Of a stretch of DNA of 64,000 nt, positions 31,875 to 42,968 are shown in pieces. The DNA is from Nemertoderma westbladi. Taxonomy: Eukaryota; Xenacoelomorpha; Nemertodermatida; Nemertodermatidae. Position 1 is the first letter of the stretch; each line of letters starts with the position of its first letter. The position numbers and the translations under genes are program-made. The stretch is taken from positions 1 to 64,000 of the forward strand of contig JAUCBJ010002762.1 in the NCBI GenBank assembly GCA_032718475.1, written 5' to 3'. A model generated the notes under the pieces. That model did not search any database. It was not told the origin of the DNA and saw nothing but the letters and a program-made list of their open reading frames with translations.

Positions 31875-34800
31875 ATGTCTGATAACACTATCTTTATCGG
31901 TAAAAATGGCATATATGGAATTAGAGGAAAGAAGTTTCCGAAAAGTAGTACGCCTAGTTATATGCCAACTATGGCGAGGAAGCTACCTGTAGTAGAAAGT
32001 AAAGTAGCAATGTATCAAACGAGAGTCTCAATTCCATCTATTATTGTTAGTGATTGTGATGACGAAATAGTTGATAGCGGTACCAGTAGTAAGGTCAATG
32101 CTGGAACTAAGACTGCTGCAGGTACAGGTAAGCCATATGCGGCAGTCGCTAGCAAGTACAACAGGCCAAGTAATCAGATTTTTACACAATCTGGTGATCT
32201 TATAATTTCACGCGATTTCATTCCTTCAATGATATTTGAACGTACAATCTTTCCATCAAATAATTGTCAGGCCCAAGAAGATGAGGATGCTCCTATAATG
32301 GGATGTCTTACTGGTATGAAGGATTCTTCGTTTTCAACATCTGAACCAAGTAAGGAGAGCCTGAAAGTTTCTAAAGTGAAGGTGGTTTCTCCCTGGGAAG
32401 TAAAGGACCGCCAAGAAATTATTTATAAGCCTATGAAGAGGTATGTAGAAATAGAATCTATTACTACTGCAGAAACCATGTTGAATGTTAATAATAATCA
32501 ATCTGATATTACTTCTGGAGCATGTACCGGTACTGATTTTAGAAGGCCTAATAAAAATGTTTCAGTTTGTAAGCCGTTATATGTTGCCCCATTAGAACCT
32601 ACTGATAATGCATTGGAAAATAAAGTGGATGACCTGCGTTTATCTTCCGCCCATTTCCAATCTGCACCTAGGTCACGTAGGAATAAAAAGTGTAAATTTG
32701 TACCATTGTTAGGTGATGATGACGATAATGTAGGCTTGGGTGATAAAACGCCACGCAGATTTCTATTTGAAGGAAGTAAATGTGATCATTGCCATAAAAG
32801 TATGCTTAGTAGGGCACGTTACTGTAATACCTGTGTGAGGAAGGAGCTTCCTAGGCGGACTCATATGACATGCACTGTTGAACGTAGGCCGGTACAGTAC
32901 AATGATAATAAATCCAGGCTGCAAGGATCTGTATGTAAAGCACCAATAAACAATCGGCGGGAAAGCACTGTGCCAGTTGTAGGCAAGTGGAAAACGGTGC
33001 CTATAAGGAGTCAAAGGGATACTAAAGGGGATAATGTTATTTCGAAGCGGCCTATCTCTGTGAGAGGTACCAAAGTGAAACATATGTGTGTGGTGGATAA
33101 GTATATACCAGGTATGTCTGGTCTACGTCCCACTAAACCTGTACGTGGTACCAGTGGGATGAAGAGGGACAAGTGCACTGTATGCAGGAAGTTTGTTGCC
33201 AGAGGAATGGTCTTTTGTGGAAAGTGTGGGGAACGTAGAAACAAAACACAGTTTGTTGCTTCTGTTGGTTATGTACAAACTGCAGAAAACAGTAGGCCTA
33301 CTGAATTATTGACAAAGTGTAGAAAGTGTCTGGGTATTTATTCTGGCCGAGTAGGTAAGTTGTATTGTAGGCCTTGTGAGTTAGTTGTCTCCATGTCGCC
33401 TCCTACTTGTGTGAAAACGGGACGGATAAATCGAAAATGTATAAATTCTCCCAATAAGGAAATAATACATCAAACATCTGTGCCGTGCAGGCAAATCAGC
33501 CAGGAAGCAAAATACCTAGTATGTGAAATGTGTTCCAAAGAAATATCAATATCAATACAATATATGTGTAATTTTAGAAGATTTTGTTCTGTCAGGTGTA
33601 TTAGAAGGCAGAATTGTATAAATGCAGATGTACAAACAACTGTAAAAAGTTTTGGAAGTGGTCTGGAAAATGAAAAATATTTTATAGACCTACGCAAATA
33701 TGAGCAAAGATATAAAAGTGGATATAATAAAATTTACGGAAGTTCTGGTGATGATGAGTTGGGTACTAGTATAACTAATACAGGAAACCAAGTGAAACAT
33801 TTTGAATTAACAAAATTAGATCTCGTAATGGGTGGTGTGGGTGGCCGTGGACGTCCTAGAAAGAGAAAATTACCATCTAAAATGACAGAACTGTTTGATG
33901 GTAAACATACATTGGAGACTAATACAAATGAATGTGAATCAAGTGCGATTCCATATACAATTAGTGGTGAAGGAAATCAGAACTCTAGAAAGAGAAAACC
34001 AGAGGACCCGAGCTCATCCAGAAGTAATAAATATAAATATATTTCTTTATCTGATATTGAGGCTTGTATTGGCAATAATGATATTATAATCAAAGGTGTA
34101 CTTACTGATTACGAGTGTGCTGAGGCTGATAATATTACTAGCTGGTGTTATAATGATAGTTCAATGTGTAAAATACTGTATGGGACATCTAGTGATAAAA
34201 CTGTAAGTAGTATTTATCTCAATAATTTTTTAACTCGTGGTTTTCCAAACAACAACATTTCTACGTATAAATGGTATTCTTGGATACATTTCAAAAAGGT
34301 GTTAAAAAACCAAGGCCTCAATGTAGAAACAGTTCTCAATAATGAGTCACTTTTTCTTGATATACTGCAACGTGTGAATTCCTATTTCCTTTACCATAAG
34401 TTATTTCGCGAGAGTGTTTCTCTTAAACCATATATGGGTCCACAATCGTACAAAGATCGACAAAATACATCTAAATTGTACTACTATGGTAGAGGTAATT
34501 TAAAGTATTATCGATTAAAGGACTTCAATTACGAAGTTAAGAATCGGTTTGGAGTTGCAACAATGAACGATTTTCAGGGAAACTTTAATACTACAAGAAT
34601 AGATTCAGACACATTTGAGAATATGTTACAAAAGGTAAACCGTGATATAGAGAAAAATATAGACAGGCATCCTGATCTTTTTAAACTATATTCTGGCCCA
34701 CAATGTCACGAGGATAGGGGGAATACAAGTAGAATGACATATGATGTCTCATATGTACAACACAAGGTTCAAAAATCGCTTTCAAATATTAATCCAGCTA

Positions 34801-37800
34801 ATGTTGTTATTGAACCAGCTGAGGTCACAAATACATCTTTTCAGGAACGTTGTTTTTTAAGAACCTGCAAAGTCTGTGATAAAACGCGGCTTATTGACAG
34901 TAAAGCAGCTGCTAAGTTCCATTCGGGTTTCTATGAATATGGAGGGAGAAAAATAACAATTCATTTTGAGTGTAATCTTTTGGTGAATGTGGATTGTTCA
35001 ACTTCTCAAGATGTTGAACTAATCACAGCGTGTGAGCTGGCTAATGACGAGCGTTATATTCTGTATATAAATAACACTGGTTTGGTTGTCAAAGTTAAAG
35101 TATGTGAACGTGTCAATGACATTATTAACTTTGAAGTGAAACAAGTTTGTGCACCTCCAACATCATGTTTGGCAACAACACTTAGCCGCATTGGCAAGAT
35201 TTCTCAGTCACAAATACAATTGGGTAATATTTCATCTAGTGGTCGATTTATTGCTGATAATACAATCCCACCATTAGATGTTGCAAAAATCAATATAAAA
35301 GAACCACATCAGGCCAAGTATTGTATCCAATGGCTTGAAAATCCTTCAAACAGTTCATCAGAAGATTTCACTGCAAACTTGGAAGTAACAAGTTTGATTG
35401 GTCTGAGAAATATGCATGCTGTCTATGATAACTTAAAACTTTTACACTGTATTGCTTGTGGTAGACAGACTCCAGGATTTGATAAGGATTTAAATAGCCT
35501 TGTAGTTCCAGAATTAAAAAATAATGTAACACTTGAAGATACTAATTTACTTGAAATCCTTCAAAAATCGCAAGTCATAAGTGAATATTGTATAACACTT
35601 TCAGATAAGTTCACTAACTCTAATGTTTATGTTTCAAGTGATAGAGAGGTTGACGGGATCTGTACAAACTGTGAGTCATTTTATAATGTAGTAGATAGTA
35701 CTGTATTCCCAAAATATTCAAAACCACCAGAGGCAGATAATACACCACCAAATAGTAATTGTAGTGACAACATGGAGGAGTGGAATACTAATTTAATTGA
35801 TTTAAATCCATATTCATCTGCTAATCTAATGTCTTTAGATGTATTTGGAGATGTGGAATATGAAGCTTTTGTGGATACATTAACAAAGGCTGAACGTATG
35901 GTATTGTCACCAACATTATTATCAGTTCATATTTATCGTAACAAAAAGAACAATATACCATTCACAAAACATGGTTCAATTTGTTACAACTTAAAGCAAC
36001 CATTACAAGCTAAAAATTTGCCATGGTGGGACTTTTCTAGTATGCCATTCGTTGTCATGGTATCAAAAACAGATGGCAAAGTCATTCATGAGGCTACCGT
36101 AAATATGGATAAAATAAAAAGGGCAAAACATTTTATGGAAAGGGATATGGTATGTCCTGCAACAGGTTTCAAAAGGCCATATTACTTATATTGTAAGGAG
36201 AGCACATGTGCTAATAACTGGTGTACATTTTCTAATGCGAATATGGAATTATTGCAATCTCAGTTAGAGAATGGTCATGGTAATCAACAAGGAATGCCAA
36301 TTGGTTTGCGAATAATTGATGATAATCAATTATTGGCAAGGGCTGATAGAGAATTGACTATTCCGGTTTTTAAACATTGGATAACTTCCAGCATGGAATT
36401 GGGTGCAGCTCTATTAGAAAAATATAAGTTGGAAGTTCTCCTTGAAAGTGATTCTCAGGGTAATACACTCAAGTTTGTAGATGATTTATGGAGTTTGATT
36501 AAACAATTCCATAATAGTGATATATTGGACCATGACAATGGTGGTGACGAAGTGACACCAATTACTCTGAGAACCATAGTTAACTTTGCTTTACAGAGAA
36601 ATTACTTTGATCCTAATGCTACATCAATGGGTAACAATGACCAAAATATTAACCTCGGAAATAATGGCCAGGGTCAGTCAACAAAATTTGATTTTTTGGG
36701 AATGGTTTGTGAGGAAGTAGAAATTTTATCCCGTGACTACTCCAATGATGAGGGACAGGGTAATGCCATGGCACATGTAGGTAACATTGAATATGTCAGT
36801 GAACGACCTGACGAGATAATAGCTGAAACTGTCCAAAGTACCATTTTACAAAGGTTAGAGTTTCCAGGTGTTGATAAATCATCTCCCATACCTGAAAATA
36901 CACCAGGATATCTTCCACGAGCCTTTCCATTTGTATTCTTAAGTGGAGATGGGTGTGCATTTCAGGATAGAAGGAGAGATATAAAATTTCCAAAATCTAC
37001 CTGGGAGAAAACTTATGAACATTGGCTTTTTAAGAACCCACGTGCTGCACAATGTGAGGAACTTGCATTTCATTTTTATAACAAAGATAAAAGGGGTAGA
37101 GGCAAACTAAATGCTTCATTGGCTTTTCGTAATTTAGGGAAAGATAATATATTGCCAACTAGAAATGATCTTTTAAATATGCCACTAACTCGTCAAACGG
37201 TTGCAAATGAACTTTTGCAATTTAAAAGTAATATTCCAGACTCTAGAGCTTTCTGGAAAAAGCAGAAAAGTGATGCTCTCGGTTCAAAAAGGTATTTGGA
37301 AGATGTCCAAAGCTGGAGGCCAGACAAAACATATCCAATTCTTCCAACAATATTCCAGACAAGGGCATTCCCATATAATCATGATCCTGCAGCACATCGA
37401 CTTATGCCAGGTATTGCAGAATTTGAAACAAATACTGGGGAAAATGCAAGCAATCAGTACTTTTTTCAACGTTTGAAAAATACATTGATTAATCCCCATA
37501 TAATTTCAGTATTAAGTAGTTTGAAGGCAGAACTAGATACAATGTATTTTTCTCAAATTAGGTATTCTGCTGACTATTATTCATGCCGTGGTGAACATGG
37601 AGCAAATGGCAATCCACACTGGCACAAAATTTTATGGAGTAAGTCTATAAGTAAACTTATACATGAAGGATTATTAGATATAGAACAAATAGCCAAAAAA
37701 ACAACACAAGATCATAATTCGATGGAAATCACTCCAGAGAAAGAAACAATTAGAGCATCAGTTACAGATGCAGTAAATAAAAGTTGGGAGATCTTAAGAG

Positions 37801-40800
37801 AGAAATATATAGCGGCCATGTCTGGAATGTATGTCAACTGGAATGCAGGTTTTACAAAACCTCATCTTGATAATGATGGTATATTACAAGATGGGGAGAG
37901 TACATATGATATTAGCTATGATAGACGAAGTACTGTAGCAGGAATACATATGGCTTCCACAATTGATGAATGTCTAACTACAGGAAATTTTCAAAAATTA
38001 GATCATCCATATGTGACAATTAGTAATGGAACAGGTCGTCACTTATCACATACAGGTAAAAATAATCTTCCATCTAAAAAAGATTTTTGTGCCACATTAA
38101 CAAAACGAATTGATAAGGAAGCAACTAAGCAAGCGCAATCAGAAGCTTCCAAGTCTGGTTCCAATCGAAGAGTGGCCAAAGTTAAAAAGGATGTTTTTAG
38201 GTGCAAGAGGCGAAAACCTCAACCATTATTCTTAGAGCCAGCTATATATAGAGACCCTCATAAAAAAGATATCACCCATTTATCATTCGAAAGTAATGAT
38301 AAATGGTTTAATGGAGCTGATCCATTTGCAGTTATGCATTTTCTGGGAAATTGTGATGACAAAGCAATTGTCCCTTCACAGCTGATAAAACCACCAACAC
38401 TTTGTTGGGACAATAATGATGATGATGCACTTTCCATGCCAAGCGTAAATTTTTATGCAGAAGCTGGTGATGGTTTGGACGAATATCAGCTTAAATATGC
38501 GTTCAAAGGACCACTACCACCTAAAACACCAGCTCAGATTATTTTGGCTGCTACTGAATCTTTAGAACCAGACAATCACATTAGGGAAAGAGATATTCAA
38601 AGGATGTATAACACACTTGCCCTAGAGGGAACTACTTGTATTTTTCAAGCGCATCAGTTTATTGGTGGTTTGCCTTTTATAATAAAAAATATGGACAATA
38701 CTGGCGTTAACGTGTCCGGCACATTTATTCTCCGTAAAGTCAAAGATATAGATGATATTGGAGATGATTATGCAACAAATACACTAAAACGATTTGACAA
38801 AAGGCACTCTCTTGATGAGTCTTCCTTGCCAAGAGGTGTATCTCTGGGAACAATTAAGAGAGAAATGTCACCATATCAATTTTATGATTTATTTTCATGT
38901 AATGAAAAGTTTGACAAGGTAAGCAAACAATTTTCTTTATGTATACATAACCGACAATTGCAATGTAAAGATAGACTTAAAACAATAAGCCTAATGCCAA
39001 CAGTAACATTAGCACAAGCAAATCCGAATGGTAAATTTTATTGGCAATTTTGTCGGTTGGTTGTTATGTACTGCAAAAAGGTTCATAAAATATATGAGGA
39101 TTACAAATTTTTTGGACCAGAACAACAGGCAGAAAAGGAAAAATATTGGGTCACAATGTTTAATGAGACATTTCCAAATGGAAAGGATTTACCAACATAC
39201 CTTTACAAATTTTATAAAAAATATCATCCTAATACATCTGAATGCAGCTCTGATTCAGATTCGACTGGAGCAGAAGGTAATTCTGGCATTGATGACATTG
39301 AAAGAGAACAACAGCCTATTAAAGAACTCAACCATGATCTTGATGATGAGTTTAAAGAAAGAACAACTGCGCATGATGTGGAAGATAATTTTTATCAAAA
39401 TATTACAGACAAAATAAGATCAGATCTTCCAGATCCTCAGGAACTTCAAATAGATCAAGAAACAGATAACTTACAACAATATGCAAATCCAGAAAATGTT
39501 GATTTTATGCAAATGTGGACTAAAGGAAAACACATAGAACAAAGTCAGGTTAAAGCGCGCTTTGAATATATGAAAACTGTTCGGGGCAGCAATGATACTG
39601 TTAAATCATTGTTAGGCAATAAACAGCGTCTTATTCCTAATATTATATCCACATTTGTGAAAGAACAGTTAAATTATCGAATTGGTAATTGTGAAAAACC
39701 TAAACCACTAAGACTTTTTATTTCTGGATACCCAGGAACTGGTAAATCCCATACCATGAAATATACAATTGGGTTATTAACAGATATATTAGGTGAAGAA
39801 TGGCATCAAAATGTTAAATTGGGTGCTCCAACTGGAGCTGCATCTTTTCAAATGGGTAATGGGTCACAGATTATACATAAATTGTTTGCTATTCGAGTTG
39901 GTGAAGTTGGGAAACCTTTAGCTGAGACATCTGACAAACTAGCTGAATTGTGTCTTTCCCTTGGAGAAGAACTAATGCTTATTGTCATAGATGAATTCAC
40001 CATGTTTGGCAGATCTCTTTTCCAAGCAGTTTTTGATAGGTTGAAGGAGGTTAAAGTAGATTTAGAACGTATTGGAATTGTCTTTGTGGGTGATCCTGCC
40101 CAACTTCTACCAATAGGAGATCTACCAATATGGAGTATACATACACATACCAAGGAAGGTAGGGATATTGGTGCTCTTTCAGTCAATGGTATTGATACAT
40201 TTCGCCAATTGTTTAGAATGCCTCCTCTTTCTACAATCCCTGGATACAAAATATGGCAAAAATGTGCAACCAAAAATGCCAGGGTTCCTCGTACAACTGA
40301 TGAATTGGAGGCTATAGCAATGTTCTCTAAACACTATTTATTTGGAGATTATGAAGCAGTATTTCTTGATGAAGTAAAGAGGTCAACTGATGAACCTATT
40401 TCCCATCGCTTTGTTTCAAAAATACTAAGAGAAATGCGATTTGGTAATTATACTCAGGAACATGTTGATTTTTTCAAAAAATATACTGCAAGTGCAATTG
40501 ATGTGAAGAATGATCTTGCCTGGCAAAATGCACATACTGTCCTGGGTTATCATTATGCGCAAGAGAATGCGCCTGACAGAAAAACTGTAGAGTCTGCTAA
40601 TGCAAAAGCACTGTTACATTTCCGTAATAATACTGGCAATCCAATATGTGGCTTTCATTCATTTCACCAGCCAGCAGAGCAATCAAATCTTTTAAGTTCC
40701 TTGAGTGCTAAAGATTTTGGTGGTATGGGTGCGAAATTATATTTAATTCCTGGAATAAGAGTTATGCTTTTACAAAATATAAATTCTGCTCTTGGACTTT

Positions 40801-42968
40801 TTAATGGGGGAATATATGAATATATAGGTCCATTATATTTTGATAACACATATGAACTTAATATTAAAAACAATATACTTAAGAATGCACTCAATGGTCT
40901 GGTGACAACAAAGCCCATTGACCTTCGATCATCACCAATTAAACAACTCCCTGTTAGAAGTAATCTGATATTAATAAATGGAGAAACAGCAACTATTGAA
41001 ATGCTTGCAGATTTACCTGAGGAATTTAAAGCAACCTTTAAATTGCCTCAGAACCCTCCAGCACTCCCAGATTATCAGGTCATAAGAGTAGGCAATTATT
41101 CAAATATGGGTGGTCCAAATATATTAGGACACCCAGAAATGAAAGATTTTGTACCAATTCCAGTCACCTGGCGGCCTCTAAAAACAACAAAAAAGAAAGC
41201 TGTACAAAAAATAAGATATGGACATCCCTTAGAAGGTGCTGATGCTCAGACAGCATTTAAAGGACAGGGTGCATCGCACGGAAAGGATATAGTTTCAGTT
41301 CGTGAGCATGCATATATACCTGGGCTCGTATTAGTATCAAATTCCAGGGTAAGTGCACCATCTGACATGCATATACCAGAAGGTCAGTTTCCTTCATATA
41401 TGAAAGTAAAAATTCAAAGACTCAATCCAAATGTGATTGATGCCCAAATCTTTGAGTGGTCCCTAAGGATAAAAGCAGAAATCACTCTCCGGCAAGAAGC
41501 TGTAGGAAAAGGAGACAGCTATGGGATAACCTGGACTGAAAGGGAAAATAAAATTGCAGATAAAGTAAGTGAACAATGGAAGGAAGGTATATCTGCAACC
41601 GATGTTATTGTCAAACTAATTTTATCTTCACAATTACCACTACATTTTTTGAAGCAAAATGACATCGAAGAGGTTATTTTGAAAATGTCTAATTCAAATG
41701 AGTATCTATTGTCCAAATCACCACCAATACTCTCTAATGCTGAAAGGGATGAAATATATAAATACCAACAATCAATGAAAGCAAAGCCAGCAAAAAATGT
41801 CGCAAAAAGTTCGTCTTTGAAAAAGAAGCATAATACTGTAGTAGAAAGTAAAAAAAATGCAGCTTTGAAAAATAAGAATACTAACCTCCAACCACTTCTA
41901 ACACATAGTAGCAGTAGTGGTAGTAATATTCTCGAAATTCTTGCCTTGAGTAAAAGTGCATGGGAAATCAATCTTCCAAACTCCCCTACTTTATACATTG
42001 ATCAACCATTGTGTACAGTTTTGCAGGTTGTGAATAGTGATTCAGTTAAACTAGTGTACGGGTTGAAAAATTTGGGCAATACTTGTTTCATAAATGCAAG
42101 TATCATATCATTATTTAATTTACATCAAATCCAACAAGCTCTGAAAATAAATGAGATACATTATTGTGAGCCTGAAGCATGCCAATATCCATGTATTTTC
42201 CAAATATTTTGGAAGACACTTAGAGGTTTGTCACAGTTAGATGATGACGTAGATGAAGGTACAATGATTTCGCTAATTGACATGACACAGCAACTGTTAC
42301 CTGATTGGCATTTTAACTATCAATATGATGCTGATGAATGTCTCCGTGCATTCATTGCACATATAATGTGTATGGGTATGCCAATCGGCAATAAAATGAA
42401 AATTATTTCTGGTGTGGAATGTAAAAGAGATGTCTGCCAAAATAACACCAATGCAAGAGATACACTACTTAATAAAGGCACAATCTGCATGAATATTTGT
42501 TTACAGCATTTGCATTTGCCCATCATAGATTTAAAAGATGCAATTACCTACAGTAATACAAACACAGGGGTGATTTATGCTGACGATCATAGATGTGCTT
42601 TATGTGGTAATTTTGTGCATAATTCTTTCAATGAATATTATATACTTCCACATGTAATATATATCCGGGTTGAACGCTATGCAAATGAAAATCAACCATT
42701 AAGATCTACAACAAAACTTATCACACCAACTGAAATCTCTCTTTATGAAGTGAAAACTAAAACATATCGCAAGTTCACTTTAAAATCTGCCATAATTCAC
42801 CTAGGACAAACATCATCAGCAGGTCATTATATTGCGATAGTAAGAGGGAATTCAAATGCTAACTGGATACGTTTTGATGATAAAATAGTGACTAAGTTGT
42901 CATGGGATTCTGCTAAAAAAATTATATGTACCAAATCAAGAGTTATTTTATATGAAATGAATATATAA
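31875..42968 (+). CDS. Giant Helitron protein: zinc ribbons, Rep-like HxH motif, PIF1-type helicase, C-terminal ubiquitin-specific protease, 3,697 aa
   Basis: A single uninterrupted frame. Four Cys-pair zinc ribbons start near residues 303, 434, 482 and 550. A Rep-like nuclease motif GNPHWHKILW (His1915, His1917) follows a long N-terminal region with no recognised domain. I could not settle the catalytic tyrosines; KYIAAMSGMYVNW, about 80 residues on, is a candidate. The SF1 PIF1-type helicase has GYPGTGKS (Lys2624), LIVIDEF (Asp2706-Glu2707), VFVGDPAQLLP and a late VLVSNSRVSA. The C-terminal 300 residues are a USP-family deubiquitinase: GNTCFINA (Cys3404), YDADECL, zinc pairs, SAGHYIAIV (His3651) and FDD (Asp3668). 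The first ATG of the frame is used. Rep/helicase would nick and unwind DNA for rolling-circle transposition. The protease may free the protein from a polyprotein or act on host ubiquitin; both are inference. Confidence 0.85.
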   Translation: MSDNTIFIGKNGIYGIRGKKFPKSSTPSYMPTMARKLPVVESKVAMYQTRVSIPSIIVSDCDDEIVDSGTSSKVNAGTKTAAGTGKPYAAVASKYNRPSNQIFTQSGDLIISRDFIPSMIFERTIFPSNNCQAQEDEDAPIMGCLTGMKDSSFSTSEPSKESLKVSKVKVVSPWEVKDRQEIIYKPMKRYVEIESITTAETMLNVNNNQSDITSGACTGTDFRRPNKNVSVCKPLYVAPLEPTDNALENKVDDLRLSSAHFQSAPRSRRNKKCKFVPLLGDDDDNVGLGDKTPRRFLFEGSKCDHCHKSMLSRARYCNTCVRKELPRRTHMTCTVERRPVQYNDNKSRLQGSVCKAPINNRRESTVPVVGKWKTVPIRSQRDTKGDNVISKRPISVRGTKVKHMCVVDKYIPGMSGLRPTKPVRGTSGMKRDKCTVCRKFVARGMVFCGKCGERRNKTQFVASVGYVQTAENSRPTELLTKCRKCLGIYSGRVGKLYCRPCELVVSMSPPTCVKTGRINRKCINSPNKEIIHQTSVPCRQISQEAKYLVCEMCSKEISISIQYMCNFRRFCSVRCIRRQNCINADVQTTVKSFGSGLENEKYFIDLRKYEQRYKSGYNKIYGSSGDDELGTSITNTGNQVKHFELTKLDLVMGGVGGRGRPRKRKLPSKMTELFDGKHTLETNTNECESSAIPYTISGEGNQNSRKRKPEDPSSSRSNKYKYISLSDIEACIGNNDIIIKGVLTDYECAEADNITSWCYNDSSMCKILYGTSSDKTVSSIYLNNFLTRGFPNNNISTYKWYSWIHFKKVLKNQGLNVETVLNNESLFLDILQRVNSYFLYHKLFRESVSLKPYMGPQSYKDRQNTSKLYYYGRGNLKYYRLKDFNYEVKNRFGVATMNDFQGNFNTTRIDSDTFENMLQKVNRDIEKNIDRHPDLFKLYSGPQCHEDRGNTSRMTYDVSYVQHKVQKSLSNINPANVVIEPAEVTNTSFQERCFLRTCKVCDKTRLIDSKAAAKFHSGFYEYGGRKITIHFECNLLVNVDCSTSQDVELITACELANDERYILYINNTGLVVKVKVCERVNDIINFEVKQVCAPPTSCLATTLSRIGKISQSQIQLGNISSSGRFIADNTIPPLDVAKINIKEPHQAKYCIQWLENPSNSSSEDFTANLEVTSLIGLRNMHAVYDNLKLLHCIACGRQTPGFDKDLNSLVVPELKNNVTLEDTNLLEILQKSQVISEYCITLSDKFTNSNVYVSSDREVDGICTNCESFYNVVDSTVFPKYSKPPEADNTPPNSNCSDNMEEWNTNLIDLNPYSSANLMSLDVFGDVEYEAFVDTLTKAERMVLSPTLLSVHIYRNKKNNIPFTKHGSICYNLKQPLQAKNLPWWDFSSMPFVVMVSKTDGKVIHEATVNMDKIKRAKHFMERDMVCPATGFKRPYYLYCKESTCANNWCTFSNANMELLQSQLENGHGNQQGMPIGLRIIDDNQLLARADRELTIPVFKHWITSSMELGAALLEKYKLEVLLESDSQGNTLKFVDDLWSLIKQFHNSDILDHDNGGDEVTPITLRTIVNFALQRNYFDPNATSMGNNDQNINLGNNGQGQSTKFDFLGMVCEEVEILSRDYSNDEGQGNAMAHVGNIEYVSERPDEIIAETVQSTILQRLEFPGVDKSSPIPENTPGYLPRAFPFVFLSGDGCAFQDRRRDIKFPKSTWEKTYEHWLFKNPRAAQCEELAFHFYNKDKRGRGKLNASLAFRNLGKDNILPTRNDLLNMPLTRQTVANELLQFKSNIPDSRAFWKKQKSDALGSKRYLEDVQSWRPDKTYPILPTIFQTRAFPYNHDPAAHRLMPGIAEFETNTGENASNQYFFQRLKNTLINPHIISVLSSLKAELDTMYFSQIRYSADYYSCRGEHGANGNPHWHKILWSKSISKLIHEGLLDIEQIAKKTTQDHNSMEITPEKETIRASVTDAVNKSWEILREKYIAAMSGMYVNWNAGFTKPHLDNDGILQDGESTYDISYDRRSTVAGIHMASTIDECLTTGNFQKLDHPYVTISNGTGRHLSHTGKNNLPSKKDFCATLTKRIDKEATKQAQSEASKSGSNRRVAKVKKDVFRCKRRKPQPLFLEPAIYRDPHKKDITHLSFESNDKWFNGADPFAVMHFLGNCDDKAIVPSQLIKPPTLCWDNNDDDALSMPSVNFYAEAGDGLDEYQLKYAFKGPLPPKTPAQIILAATESLEPDNHIRERDIQRMYNTLALEGTTCIFQAHQFIGGLPFIIKNMDNTGVNVSGTFILRKVKDIDDIGDDYATNTLKRFDKRHSLDESSLPRGVSLGTIKREMSPYQFYDLFSCNEKFDKVSKQFSLCIHNRQLQCKDRLKTISLMPTVTLAQANPNGKFYWQFCRLVVMYCKKVHKIYEDYKFFGPEQQAEKEKYWVTMFNETFPNGKDLPTYLYKFYKKYHPNTSECSSDSDSTGAEGNSGIDDIEREQQPIKELNHDLDDEFKERTTAHDVEDNFYQNITDKIRSDLPDPQELQIDQETDNLQQYANPENVDFMQMWTKGKHIEQSQVKARFEYMKTVRGSNDTVKSLLGNKQRLIPNIISTFVKEQLNYRIGNCEKPKPLRLFISGYPGTGKSHTMKYTIGLLTDILGEEWHQNVKLGAPTGAASFQMGNGSQIIHKLFAIRVGEVGKPLAETSDKLAELCLSLGEELMLIVIDEFTMFGRSLFQAVFDRLKEVKVDLERIGIVFVGDPAQLLPIGDLPIWSIHTHTKEGRDIGALSVNGIDTFRQLFRMPPLSTIPGYKIWQKCATKNARVPRTTDELEAIAMFSKHYLFGDYEAVFLDEVKRSTDEPISHRFVSKILREMRFGNYTQEHVDFFKKYTASAIDVKNDLAWQNAHTVLGYHYAQENAPDRKTVESANAKALLHFRNNTGNPICGFHSFHQPAEQSNLLSSLSAKDFGGMGAKLYLIPGIRVMLLQNINSALGLFNGGIYEYIGPLYFDNTYELNIKNNILKNALNGLVTTKPIDLRSSPIKQLPVRSNLILINGETATIEMLADLPEEFKATFKLPQNPPALPDYQVIRVGNYSNMGGPNILGHPEMKDFVPIPVTWRPLKTTKKKAVQKIRYGHPLEGADAQTAFKGQGASHGKDIVSVREHAYIPGLVLVSNSRVSAPSDMHIPEGQFPSYMKVKIQRLNPNVIDAQIFEWSLRIKAEITLRQEAVGKGDSYGITWTERENKIADKVSEQWKEGISATDVIVKLILSSQLPLHFLKQNDIEEVILKMSNSNEYLLSKSPPILSNAERDEIYKYQQSMKAKPAKNVAKSSSLKKKHNTVVESKKNAALKNKNTNLQPLLTHSSSSGSNILEILALSKSAWEINLPNSPTLYIDQPLCTVLQVVNSDSVKLVYGLKNLGNTCFINASIISLFNLHQIQQALKINEIHYCEPEACQYPCIFQIFWKTLRGLSQLDDDVDEGTMISLIDMTQQLLPDWHFNYQYDADECLRAFIAHIMCMGMPIGNKMKIISGVECKRDVCQNNTNARDTLLNKGTICMNICLQHLHLPIIDLKDAITYSNTNTGVIYADDHRCALCGNFVHNSFNEYYILPHVIYIRVERYANENQPLRSTTKLITPTEISLYEVKTKTYRKFTLKSAIIHLGQTSSAGHYIAIVRGNSNANWIRFDDKIVTKLSWDSAKKIICTKSRVILYEMNI

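Noticed and set aside
41519-41998. Minus-strand ORF of 159 codons and other minus-strand ORFs within 31875-42968
   Set aside because: They are shadows of the giant gene and carry no recognisable domain.
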